A stretch of DNA of 64,000 nt from Methylorubrum aminovorans (GTDB lineage Bacteria > Pseudomonadota > Alphaproteobacteria > Rhizobiales > Beijerinckiaceae): assembly GCF_022179725.1 (NCBI RefSeq), contig NZ_BPRC01000003.1, forward strand, positions 62,001-126,000. Direction: 5' to 3'. The position numbers and the translations under genes were made by a program. This document shows, piece after piece, positions 56,397-64,000 of this stretch (position 1 is the stretch's first letter; each line of letters begins with the position of its first letter). Under the pieces are notes generated by a model. The model was not told the DNA's origin and searched no databases. It worked only from the letters and a program-made list of their open reading frames with translations.

Positions 56397-58496
56397 CTAC
56401 GCCGCCAGTCCGCGCTTCTTCAGCAGCGGCTCGATGCTCGGCAGCCGTCCGCGGAACGCCGTATAGGCCTCTCGCGGATCACGCAGATTGCCGGCGCCGT
56501 AGATCGTCCGGCGCAGGCGTTGCGCCGTCTCCGGGTGGAAGATGTCCCCGGCCTCGCGAAACGCGTCGAAGGCGTCGGCGTCCAGCACCTCGGACCAGAG
56601 ATAGCTGTAATAGCCGGCCGCATAACCGTCGCCGGAGAAGATGTGCGCGAAGTGCGGCGCGCGGTGCCGCGCCGTGATCTCCGCCGGCATGGCGATGCGG
56701 CGCAGCGCATCCGTCTCGAAGGCGACGACGTCGAGCCCGTCCTCGCCGGCAGCGGAGAGATGGAGCGTCATGTCGACGATGGCCGAGGCCGCGTACTCGA
56801 CCGTGGCGAAGCCCTGATTGAAGGTCGCCGCCGCCAGCAGGCGTCCCAGCAGCGCGTCGGGCATCGGCTCGCCGGTCTGTACGTGGCGGGCATGGGCGCG
56901 GAGCACCTCCGGCTGCTGCAGCCAGTGCTCGTAGAGCTGCGAGGGCAGTTCCACGAAGTCGCGCGACACCGCGGTGCCGGACAGGAGCGGATAGGTCACG
57001 TCCGAGAGAAGGCCGTGCAGGCCGTGGCCGAATTCGTGGAACAGCGTACGGGCATCGTCGAAGGAGAGCAGTGTCGGCTCCCCCCGCGGAGCGCGGGCGA
57101 AGTTCATCACGTTGACGATGATCGGCTTGATGTCCCCGTTGAGCCGCTCCTGCGAACGGAAGGCGCTCATCCAGGCGCCCGAGCGCTTCGAGGGCCGGGC
57201 GAAGTAATCGCCGAGGAATAGCCCCACCTCCGACCCGTCGGCATCGCGCACGAGCCAAGTGCGCACGTCCGGGTGATAGCGCGGCACGTCGCGCAACTCC
57301 TCGAAGCTCAGCCCGAACAGCCGCGAGGCGGTGTCGAAGGCCGCCCGGATCATGCCGTCCAGCGGCAGGTACGGCTTGATCTCGGACTCATCGAGGTCGT
57401 GTTCGGCGCGCCGCAGTTTCTCGGAGTAGTGGCGCCAATCATGCGCTTCGAGGGCGAAGTCGTGCCCCTCCGCCCGCACCAGGCCCTGAAGTTCTTCACG
57501 CTCGGCCGCCGCCCGTTGCAGCGCCGGCTTCCACACGTTGCGCAGGAGATCCATCGCCGCATCCGGCGAGCCGGCCATGGTGTCGTCGAGCTTGAGATGG
57601 GCGAAGCTGTCGAAGCCGAGCAGACGTGCCCGCTCGGCGCGCAGCTGCACAATCTCGGCGATGATGGCGCGGTTGTCGGTCGTGCCGCCGGTCTCGCCGC
57701 GCCGGGTCCAGGCCGCGTAGGCGAGCGCGCGCAGATCGCGGCGGGTGGAGAAGACGAGGAACGGCTCGATCAGCGAGCGCGACAGGGTGATCACATGGCT
57801 GTGCTGGGAGCTCCGCTCCTTGGCGGCTTCCGCGGCGGCATCGCGCAGGAAGGGCGGGAGGCCGGCAAGGTCATCGGCGCCGTCGAGCGGCAGGAGGAAG
57901 TCGCGCTCGTCGGCGAGCACGTTCTGGGCGAACTGCGTGCCGAGTTCGGCCAGCCGGATCGCGATCTCGGCGATGCGAGCCTTCGACTCCGGGGCGAGGC
58001 CGGCGCCGGCCCGGCGGAAGCGGCTGAGGTAGCGCTCGAGCACGCGGCGCTCCTCCGCGCCCAGACCCTCGGCATCGGCGTCGATCGCCGAGAGGCGGTC
58101 CCAGAGCTGCGGGTTCAGGGTGATGGCGCTCGAATGCCGGGCGAGCTGTGGGGCGACGGCCCGTTCGATCGCCTGCAGCTCCGGGCTGGTGTTGCTGCCC
58201 GTGAGATTGAAGAACACGTTGGCCACCCGGTCGAGGGCCGCGCCCGCCCGCTCCATCGCCGCGACGGTGTTGTCGAAGGTCGGCGCCGCCTCGTTTCCGG
58301 CGATGGCCGCGATCTCGGCGTCATGCGCCTTCAACGCGCGCGCGAAGGCCGGCACGTAATGCTCGGGCCGGATCGCCTCGAAATCCGGCAGGCCGAAGGG
58401 TGTCGCCCATTCCGAGGCGTCGAACGGGTTCGCTGCCGCGGTGGCGCTGCCGGGCTCCTGCCTCTCGGTCAGATCGCGTGCGGTGTCGGCGGTCAT
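56397..58496 (-). CDS. dcp: Peptidyl-dipeptidase Dcp (M3 family)
   Basis: 699 aa from ATG 58496. The M3 zinc motif is in ARTLFHEFGHGLHGLLSD; the third ligand glutamate region follows as FVELPSQLYEHW. The end AYTAFRGRLPSIEPLLKKRG is typical of Dcp rather than oligopeptidase A. No signal peptide, so cytosolic or leaderless export; removes C-terminal dipeptides. The frame runs upstream to 58958 but that part is not conserved. Oligopeptidase A (prlC) is the alternative. Confidence 0.92.
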   Translation of the reverse strand: MTADTARDLTERQEPGSATAAANPFDASEWATPFGLPDFEAIRPEHYVPAFARALKAHDAEIAAIAGNEAAPTFDNTVAAMERAGAALDRVANVFFNLTGSNTSPELQAIERAVAPQLARHSSAITLNPQLWDRLSAIDADAEGLGAEERRVLERYLSRFRRAGAGLAPESKARIAEIAIRLAELGTQFAQNVLADERDFLLPLDGADDLAGLPPFLRDAAAEAAKERSSQHSHVITLSRSLIEPFLVFSTRRDLRALAYAAWTRRGETGGTTDNRAIIAEIVQLRAERARLLGFDSFAHLKLDDTMAGSPDAAMDLLRNVWKPALQRAAAEREELQGLVRAEGHDFALEAHDWRHYSEKLRRAEHDLDESEIKPYLPLDGMIRAAFDTASRLFGLSFEELRDVPRYHPDVRTWLVRDADGSEVGLFLGDYFARPSKRSGAWMSAFRSQERLNGDIKPIIVNVMNFARAPRGEPTLLSFDDARTLFHEFGHGLHGLLSDVTYPLLSGTAVSRDFVELPSQLYEHWLQQPEVLRAHARHVQTGEPMPDALLGRLLAAATFNQGFATVEYAASAIVDMTLHLSAAGEDGLDVVAFETDALRRIAMPAEITARHRAPHFAHIFSGDGYAAGYYSYLWSEVLDADAFDAFREAGDIFHPETAQRLRRTIYGAGNLRDPREAYTAFRGRLPSIEPLLKKRGLAA

Positions 58497-58694
58497 GGAC
58501 AAGAACCTTCGAGAAAACTTCGTGCGGCGATGCGCTGAACATAGGTTTGTGGGCCGACCGGCGCAAAGCCATCGCGGCCGATCCGGGCTTGCGGCAGGAT
58601 TTCGTCGAGCGTGGCGGCGGTGTCCTTGCCGTGCATGGCCCGGCGGCGGATGAGAGATCGGGATGCGCTGTCGGTCGAGCGGGACATACGCGGC

Positions 58695-59627
58695 ATGAAG
58701 TCTTTCACCGTCGCCTGCCTGCTGGCCGCCGGCCTCCTCCTGCCGCCGGGCGCGGCATGGTCCGATCCGGCCAAACCACCGGCGACGGTGCCGCTGCCGC
58801 CGCCCCAGCCACCCGCGCGGCCGGAGGGCCTCCTGCCGCCCGAGCCGCAGGTCACGCCGCTGCCGCCCGAGCGCCCGGCCGAACTCGCCACCGGAGCGGG
58901 CAAGGAGATCGGCAAAGAAATCGGCAAAGAGACCGAAAAGAAGACGGAGGAGCCGCAACCCGATACGTCCTCGAAGGCCAAGGAGCCTCCGAAGGACGGG
59001 GCTGTCGCACTCCCCGCGCCACCGCTACCGCCGGAGCGGCCGCCGGAACTGTCGGGTGAGCAGGCGCTGGCCCTCACGGTGTCGGCACCCGAGGACACCG
59101 CCTGCCTGCGTCGGCTGGAGCGGCTCGGCGCCCGTTTCGAGGCTATGGCGCCGCTGAGGAACGGCCAGTGCAGCGCGCCGCGCCCGTTGAACGTCACCGC
59201 GCTCGCCGACGGCGTCACACTGGAGCCGGCCGCGTCCCTGACCTGTCGGGCGGCGGAGGCGCTGGCGCGCTGGACGACAGAGGTACAGGTCGCCGCGGAG
59301 AAGCAGTTCGGCGATCAACTGAAGAGCCTCGCCCTCGGCGGAACCTATGTCTGTCGCGGGCAGAACCACGACACCGACGCCAAGCTCAGCGAGCACAGCT
59401 TCGCCAACGCCATCGACGTGATGGGCTACGGTTTCGCCAAGCGCCCGAGCCTCAAGGTGACGGCGGCGACGGAGGGCACGCCCGAGGCGGCCTTCCTGGC
59501 CTCGGTGCGGACGGGCGCCTGCGGCTTCTTCCGCACGGTGCTCGGTCCGGGCAGCGATGCGGCGCATGGCAACCACCTGCATCTCGACCTGCGCGAGCGC
59601 AACGCTGGCCACCGGCTTTGCCAGTAG
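58695..59627 (+). CDS. Extensin-like C-terminal domain protein (LAS metallopeptidase-like)
   Basis: 310 aa from ATG 58695. Signal peptide 1-23 (LLAAGLLLPPGAAWS), then a Pro-rich, plant-extensin-like linker (about 25-130) and the globular domain (about 132-310) of the extensin-like C family. It contains LSEHSFANAIDV, an exact S-x-H-x6-D (Ser232, His234, Asp241), and AHGNHLHLDLR (His294, His296): the zinc-ligand layout of LAS enzymes such as D-Ala-D-Ala carboxypeptidases and MepA. Four to six cysteines could form disulfides. Periplasmic cell-wall hydrolysis is therefore plausible but not proven. A YkuD transpeptidase gene follows 105 bp on. Confidence 0.88.
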   Translation: MKSFTVACLLAAGLLLPPGAAWSDPAKPPATVPLPPPQPPARPEGLLPPEPQVTPLPPERPAELATGAGKEIGKEIGKETEKKTEEPQPDTSSKAKEPPKDGAVALPAPPLPPERPPELSGEQALALTVSAPEDTACLRRLERLGARFEAMAPLRNGQCSAPRPLNVTALADGVTLEPAASLTCRAAEALARWTTEVQVAAEKQFGDQLKSLALGGTYVCRGQNHDTDAKLSEHSFANAIDVMGYGFAKRPSLKVTAATEGTPEAAFLASVRTGACGFFRTVLGPGSDAAHGNHLHLDLRERNAGHRLCQ

Positions 59628-59732
59628 GCAGCGTCCTCGAACGAATTTTCGGACAAGCGCCATTCGCCGCGGGAACGCCGAGGCTTGGCTATCGCTTCCT
59701 TCCCGTCATGATTTGAGGAGCGCGGGCAGGCG

Positions 59733-60803
59733 ATGGGACGGGCGTGGATGCGGGGAGCGCTGGCGGCGCTCGGCATGTGGTCGGTAGCCGCGCAGGCCGC
59801 CGGAACCGAGGCACCGGACCTGACCCGCGAGGCCATCGAGAACGCGACGTTCCGGGAGCGGCAGGACGGGGCGAAGCCGGACAAGGCCTCTAAATCGGCG
59901 AAGAAGCCGAAGGAGGCGGATAAGAAGCCCGACCCGCTTCTGGTGAAGGTGCAGGTGCTGCTCGACCGGGCCCGGTTCTCGCCCGGCGCCATCGACGGAC
60001 GCGACGGCGAGAATCTGCGCGGCGCGCTCAAGGCCTTCGCGGCGGCGCAAGGGCTGCCCGAAGGCGACCGGCTCACCCGCGAGCTGTTCGAGCGTCTCCA
60101 GGCGACGGGCAAGGACCCGGTTGTGACGCAGTACACGATCACGGAGGAGGATGTGAAAGGCCCCTTCGTCGAGCGGATGCCGCCCAAGATGCAGGACCAG
60201 GCCGAGGTCGGGCCGATGCGCTACACCAACACCCGCGAGATGCTGGCCGAGCGCTTCCACATGCAGCGCGACCTGCTCTCCGCCCTCAACCCGAACGTGC
60301 CCTTCGACAAGGCGGGCGGAACCCTGATCGTCGCGGCGGTTCCGCCGCTCGGGGAGGGCAAGGTCGAGGGGGCGCCGGTGGCGCCCAAGGTCACCCGCAT
60401 CGAGGTCGACAAGCGCACCAAGCGGGTGCGCGCCTTCGGAGAGGACGGGAAGCTGACGGCGGACTACCCCGCCTCCATCGGCAGTTCGGAGAAGCCGGCG
60501 CCGGACGGGTCGGCGAAGGTGAAGGCCGTCGCCTTCGATCCCTGGTACACCTACAATCCGAAATACCGCTTCGAGGGCGTGACGGCCAAGAAGAAGTTCT
60601 CGATCCATCCAGGCCCGAACAATCCCGTCGGCGTCGTCTGGATCGACCTCTCGATCCCCTCCTACGGCATCCATGGCACGCCGGACCCGGAGAAGGTCGG
60701 CAAGACCGAGTCGCACGGCTGTATCCGCCTGACGAACTGGGATGCACGCGACCTCGCGAGCCACACCGCGAGGGGCGCCAAGGTCGAATTCCTGGACAAG
60801 TAG
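59733..60803 (+). CDS. L,D-transpeptidase (YkuD) with peptidoglycan-binding domain
   Basis: 356 aa. Signal peptide about 7-22 (ending AAQA), a Lys-rich linker (48-66), a PG-binding-1 domain (about 68-125: VQVLLDRARFSPGAIDGRDG), a LysM-like stretch (about 165-205), and the YkuD domain (about 220-355) with the catalytic His314 in YGIHGTPDP and Cys330 in ESHGCIRLTNWDA. It links peptidoglycan 3-3 crosslinks or attaches proteins. It lies next to the extensin-like gene on the same strand and is convergent with the ABC genes. Confidence 0.94.
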   Translation: MGRAWMRGALAALGMWSVAAQAAGTEAPDLTREAIENATFRERQDGAKPDKASKSAKKPKEADKKPDPLLVKVQVLLDRARFSPGAIDGRDGENLRGALKAFAAAQGLPEGDRLTRELFERLQATGKDPVVTQYTITEEDVKGPFVERMPPKMQDQAEVGPMRYTNTREMLAERFHMQRDLLSALNPNVPFDKAGGTLIVAAVPPLGEGKVEGAPVAPKVTRIEVDKRTKRVRAFGEDGKLTADYPASIGSSEKPAPDGSAKVKAVAFDPWYTYNPKYRFEGVTAKKKFSIHPGPNNPVGVVWIDLSIPSYGIHGTPDPEKVGKTESHGCIRLTNWDARDLASHTARGAKVEFLDK

Positions 60804-60809
60804 GTTTGC

Positions 60810-61544
60810 TCAAGCGGCCTTCTGTTGTCGATCCGGTTGGATCCAACCGGCGATCGCGAGCAGCAGCCCGTCGCCGAGGAAGGCCAGGGCTGCGGTCGCG
60901 AGCGCACCCTGGAGCATCGCCGCGATGTTCTGGTTCTGGAGTCCGGCGACGATCGGCGTGCCGAGGGTCGAGGCCCCGGCGAGCGCGCCGACCGCGGTGA
61001 CGGAAACGGCGAGGATCAGGGCCGTGCGCAGGGTCTCCACCAGACCTGGCGCAGCGAGCGGCAACTCGACATCGACGAGGACCTGTACCGGCGTGAGGCC
61101 GATGGCCCGCGCCGATTCCCGTGCCTCCCGGGAGACGGAGTCGAGGGCGCCGACCGTGCCACGCAGGGTCGGCATGATCCCGTAGGCGGTGAGCGCCAGC
61201 AGGGTGGGCGGTCCGCCGAAGCCGAGAACCGGCAGGGCCAGGGCCACCACGACCACCGGGGGCACCGCCTGGACAAAGGCGGCAAGGGTGTCGATGCTGC
61301 CGCGGAAAGCTGCGAACCGCGCCCGCGTGGCGATCAGGCCGAGCCCGACACCGAGAACGGTGACGATAGCGAGGCCGGTCGCGGCGAGCAGGAGGTGGTT
61401 CAGAGCGAGCTCCGCCAAGCGCCCGGTCGCAAGCGGTCGGTTCGCTCCTCCGACGCCGACAAGAGCGGCCACGCCCGGGTGGCTTGCGGCGGCGAGCGCG
61501 AGGCCGAGAACAAGCGGCCCGAGGCCCGGCGAGACGCGTCTCAT
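60810..61544 (-). CDS. ABC transporter permease, osmoprotectant type
   Basis: 244 aa from ATG 61544, which overlaps the stop of the upstream permease gene by ATGA. About six membrane helices and the permease EAA loop (SREARESARAIGLTPVQVLVDVELPLAAPG). Closest style: OpuCB/OsmW-type glycine-betaine/choline permease. It is the last gene of SBP-permease-permease. No ATPase gene follows; YkuD is convergent. Confidence 0.88.
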   Translation of the reverse strand: MRRVSPGLGPLVLGLALAAASHPGVAALVGVGGANRPLATGRLAELALNHLLLAATGLAIVTVLGVGLGLIATRARFAAFRGSIDTLAAFVQAVPPVVVVALALPVLGFGGPPTLLALTAYGIMPTLRGTVGALDSVSREARESARAIGLTPVQVLVDVELPLAAPGLVETLRTALILAVSVTAVGALAGASTLGTPIVAGLQNQNIAAMLQGALATAALAFLGDGLLLAIAGWIQPDRQQKAA

Positions 61545-62683
61545 CGCGGCCAATGACGGCGCAAGGCCGTCTCCAGGCCGCCGAGGGCCGCCTCCATGGC
61601 GAGCGAGAGCGCAATGATGGGGAGAGCGCCCAGCAGAATCAGATCCGGCGCGAACTGGGCCATGCCGTCGAACACGAGGGTGCCGAGGCCGCCCGCTCCG
61701 ACCAGGGCGCCGAGCGTGGCGAGACCGAGCGCCTGGACCGCAGCGACCCGCAGCCCGCCGACGAGGAGCGGGGCGCCGAGCGGCAGGCGGATGCTCGCCA
61801 GGATCTGGTGGCTGGTGAGTCCAAGGGCGTCGGCCGCGGCGAGATGGGCCGGGCTCGCGGCGCGGCGCGCTGCCTGCTGGCCGCGCCAGAGCGGCAGCAG
61901 CAGGTAGGCGGCGATGCCGATCAGGGCGGGGAGGCCGCCCAGCGCCGAGACGCCGTAGGTACGCAAGACAGGCACGGCCGCGAGCAGCGCCGAGAGGGCG
62001 GCGACCAAGCCGCCGAGCAGGGCCACTGCTGGCACGACCTGGACGCCGCTGACGGCGAGTTCGACCGTTCCGCGCCCGCGCCGCCAGAGCGCGAGCCCGA
62101 CGGTGAGGCCGGCCGCGAGCCCCAGCGCGCCCAGAGTGAGGACGAGGTGATCGCGCAGGGCCACGCCCAGCGTATCGGATCGCGCGCGCAGCTCGACGGC
62201 GAGCGAGAGCGCGTCGAGACGGTCCGTCATCCAGAGACAGGCCAGCAATCCCGCCGCACCGGCGGACGCCGTGAGGCCCGCGCCCGGCAGGCGCGCGCGC
62301 CGCGCGGCGAGGGTGAGCGCTGCGACCAGTACGACCATTCCGGCCCAGGCACCGGAGGCGAGCCGTGCCCGCGTTGCGAGGGACTTGCCGGCGGTCAACT
62401 CGGCGGCGCCGGCGCCGAGCCCGGCCATCAACAGCGCGAGGGCGCCGAGGCAGGCGAGTCCGGCTAGGCCAGCAGTGACCTTGCCGCGGCCCGTGGCGAG
62501 TAGACCGGGCCCGAGGGCGGCGAGTGCCAGACATGGCCAGAGCCAGGCGCCGAGAGCGTCGGCGGCCGCGACGGGACTCCCCGATACGAGCCGGTTCGGC
62601 GCGAGATGCAGCAAGGGCAGCAGCATCAACGCGGCCGGAAGCAGGGCTGCGGCAACGAGAGCGGCAAGCAGGCGGGGGATCAC
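61541..62683 (-). CDS. ABC transporter permease with extra N-terminal membrane domain, osmoprotectant type
   Basis: 380 aa from GTG 62683, which overlaps the binding-protein stop codon by GTGA. Residues about 1-160 form roughly five helices not found in short OpuCB-type permeases (starts PRLLAALVAAALLPAAL); the core permease (about 165-380) has the EAA loop (AHLAAADALGLTSHQILASIRL). Possibly the N-part is a scaffold or sensing module, as in some YehW/YehY-type permeases. It is translationally coupled to both neighbours. Confidence 0.85.
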   Translation of the reverse strand: MIPRLLAALVAAALLPAALMLLPLLHLAPNRLVSGSPVAAADALGAWLWPCLALAALGPGLLATGRGKVTAGLAGLACLGALALLMAGLGAGAAELTAGKSLATRARLASGAWAGMVVLVAALTLAARRARLPGAGLTASAGAAGLLACLWMTDRLDALSLAVELRARSDTLGVALRDHLVLTLGALGLAAGLTVGLALWRRGRGTVELAVSGVQVVPAVALLGGLVAALSALLAAVPVLRTYGVSALGGLPALIGIAAYLLLPLWRGQQAARRAASPAHLAAADALGLTSHQILASIRLPLGAPLLVGGLRVAAVQALGLATLGALVGAGGLGTLVFDGMAQFAPDLILLGALPIIALSLAMEAALGGLETALRRHWPR

Positions 62684-63591
62684 GGGTGGCTCGCCTCTCC
62701 GGCCAGCCACTCGCCCGACACCGCGGCAGCGGTGCGCCCTTCCACGGTGATCGCCGCGTTGAGCCGCCGCAGGGTGTCGGCGTCGAGGCGGGCGAAGACG
62801 TGATCGAGGGCGCTTCGGATTTCCGGGTGGCGTTCGAGCGTCGCGGCGCGGATCACCGGCGCCGGCTCGTAGACGATCTGCGCGCCCTTCGGATCGCTCA
62901 TCACGGCGAGGTCGAGAGCCGCGAGTGCGCCGTCCGTACCATAGACCATGCCGGCATTGACCCCGCTGATGCCCTCGGCCGCGGCACGCGCCGTCACTGC
63001 CGTGTCGCCGCTGGGCAGACTGATGATGCGCGAGAGCGGCAAGGTGAAGCCGTAGGCGGCCTCGAAGGAGGGAAGGGCCGCGGGGCTTTCCACGAACTCG
63101 GTCGAAGCGGCGAGCCGGATCAGGTCAGCCCGCACGGCGCCCGCGAAGTCCAGCATGGTTGCGAGTCCGCGCTCGCGGGCCAAGCGGCCTTGTACCGCGA
63201 CCAGCCACGTGTTGTTGGCCGGTGCCCGACGGAGCCATACGAGGCCCCGCGCGGCGTCGAGCCGCAGGGCGAGATCATAGGCGCTCTCCGACGACTTCCA
63301 GCCGGGATCGGTCTCGGTGCCCGTGAAGAAGGCGACGTTACCGGTATATTCGGGATAGAGATCGATCTCACCGGCGAGCAGTGCGGAGCGGACGATCAGC
63401 GTTGGGCCGAGCCCGAGGCGGCGCTCGACGGTGAAGCCCAACCGTTCCAGAACGGCGGAAATCAGGTTTCCGAGAAGGGCCCCTTCCGTGTCGCTCTTCG
63501 AGCCGATCACGATGGGGCGAGCGGGTTCGGCAGAACGGAACGTCGGGAGCATGGCCCCGGCCATCGCCGCGAGGATGCCGCGCCGACTCAC
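62680..63591 (-). CDS. Substrate-binding protein of an osmoprotectant-type ABC importer
   Basis: 303 aa from GTG 63591, beginning MSRRGILAAMAGAMLP, which looks like a twin-arginine signal; ATG 63684 or 63669 would add an N-extension before the arginines. The mature domain is OpuAC/OsmF-like: IVIGSKSDTEGALLGNLIS, EIDLYPEYTGN, GTDGALAALDLAVMSDPKG. Ligands of this group include glycine betaine, choline and other quaternary ammonium compounds; aromatic cage residues could not be verified by eye. First gene of the three-gene set. Confidence 0.85.
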   Translation of the reverse strand: MSRRGILAAMAGAMLPTFRSAEPARPIVIGSKSDTEGALLGNLISAVLERLGFTVERRLGLGPTLIVRSALLAGEIDLYPEYTGNVAFFTGTETDPGWKSSESAYDLALRLDAARGLVWLRRAPANNTWLVAVQGRLARERGLATMLDFAGAVRADLIRLAASTEFVESPAALPSFEAAYGFTLPLSRIISLPSGDTAVTARAAAEGISGVNAGMVYGTDGALAALDLAVMSDPKGAQIVYEPAPVIRAATLERHPEIRSALDHVFARLDADTLRRLNAAITVEGRTAAAVSGEWLAGEASHP

Positions 63592-63881
63592 GGTTGAACA
63601 GGCCTCGAGCCGGCTAACCGTTGTCGCTTCGCTACGACAATGCGTCAGAAATGTTTCACCGAATAACATCGCGGGCAACAGCATAGCACGGGCGAGGCTT
63701 TCCGGCGCTTGACACGCTCAGCTTTACGGGCGACGGCTCGGGGTACCGGGCAGCGTTTTCCGGGTGGGGCACTCGCTTTCGAAGTGTAACGAGGGCCTCC
63801 TCCGGAGCATTCAGAGCGCAGCCGGTCCGCCACAGACAGCGTTCCGGATCGGGAACGGATCGATAGGGAAGACGACCCGGC

Positions 63882-64000
63882 GTGAGTGTGGATTCGAACG
63901 AGGATCGTCTGTCCGGCGCGCGGGTGCTCGTCGTTGAGGACGAGGCGGCGATCTCGATGCTTCTCGAGGATATGCTGCTCGATTTCGGCTGCGAGATCGT
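63882..64000 (+). CDS. Response regulator receiver domain (start only; 3' end outside the window)
   Basis: From GTG 63882 (or GTG 63888) the frame reads MSVDSNEDRLSGARVLVVED and goes on EAAISMLLEDMLLDFGCEIV, the start of a receiver domain with the acidic pair. The phosphoacceptor and any output domain lie outside. Divergent from the ABC genes. Confidence 0.85.
   Translation, partial: MSVDSNEDRLSGARVLVVEDEAAISMLLEDMLLDFGCEI

Overview
The window looks like chromosomal core of a high-GC alphaproteobacterium of the Rhizobiales, most likely Methylobacterium/Methylorubrum near M. extorquens. The strongest marker is a formate-tetrahydrofolate ligase of exactly 557 aa (54594-56267), which I recognise as FtfL of methylotrophic Methylobacterium. 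Also fitting are Irr with a heme-regulatory Cys-Pro motif beside fabA/fabB/fabI, a MucR/Ros regulator, an SDHAF4-like DUF1674 protein, a PleC/PdhS-type kinase, an HWE/HisKA_2-type kinase-like protein, and frequent GTG/TTG starts. I see no rRNA, tRNA, insertion sequence, prophage, CRISPR array or replication origin.

Layout. 1-3358: minus-strand set of acetate kinase, HlyD-type adaptor and a double-ATPase ABC protein (cut by the window edge), divergent from a GH65 disaccharide phosphorylase and beta-phosphoglucomutase (3944-7058). 7080-12329: type II fatty-acid synthesis, fabD-fabG-acpP-fabF, then mltG. 13217-20447: a divergent alpha-oxoamine synthase, an orphan membrane protein facing a 54-aa membrane peptide, rsmB, the SDHAF4-like gene, nadK, cutA, a 53-aa gene and a PilZ protein. 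20738-23182: zwf convergent with arginase, with a 30-bp tandem duplication between them. 23302-33228: regulation and peptidases, namely a PleC-like kinase, pepN, an unusual winged-helix protein with a hydrophobic segment, glyoxalase I, a small HTH-like protein, a PAS-only protein, a gene-poor 1 kb and an HWE kinase with an eroded ATP-binding site. 33315-38107: sufE, a DUF6456 protein, a 64-aa protein, a MucR variant and an oligopeptidase B-like enzyme. 38258-44273: two secreted proteins of unknown role (one 1116 aa), a DoxX protein, fliP and fabI.

44726-47459: fabB and fabA on the minus strand, divergent from irr. 47532-53872: a secreted SH3 protein, a 2-hydroxyacid dehydrogenase, ribF, a cheY-cheZ pair and a membrane-anchored degenerate EAL protein. 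54159-56267: a small copper-chaperone-like protein and ftfL, followed by palindromic repeats and a strong terminator. 56397-63591: Dcp peptidase, two cell-wall proteins (extensin-like protein with a LAS metallopeptidase signature, and a YkuD L,D-transpeptidase), and an osmoprotectant-type ABC importer with no ATPase gene next to it. A response regulator runs off the right end.

Working together: the fab genes form the two halves of anaerobic-type fatty-acid synthesis (elongation cluster plus fabA/fabB/fabI), with the iron sensor Irr next to the unsaturation branch. FtfL feeds formate carbon into the folate pool for C1 assimilation. The cheY/cheZ pair, fliP, PilZ and EAL-like proteins suggest motility/c-di-GMP control. 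No single locus is clearly a new defence or mobile system; the best candidates for undescribed biology are the acetate-kinase/ABC/GH65 cluster, the active-site-divergent oxoamine synthase, the eroded HWE kinase and the extensin-like/YkuD pair.
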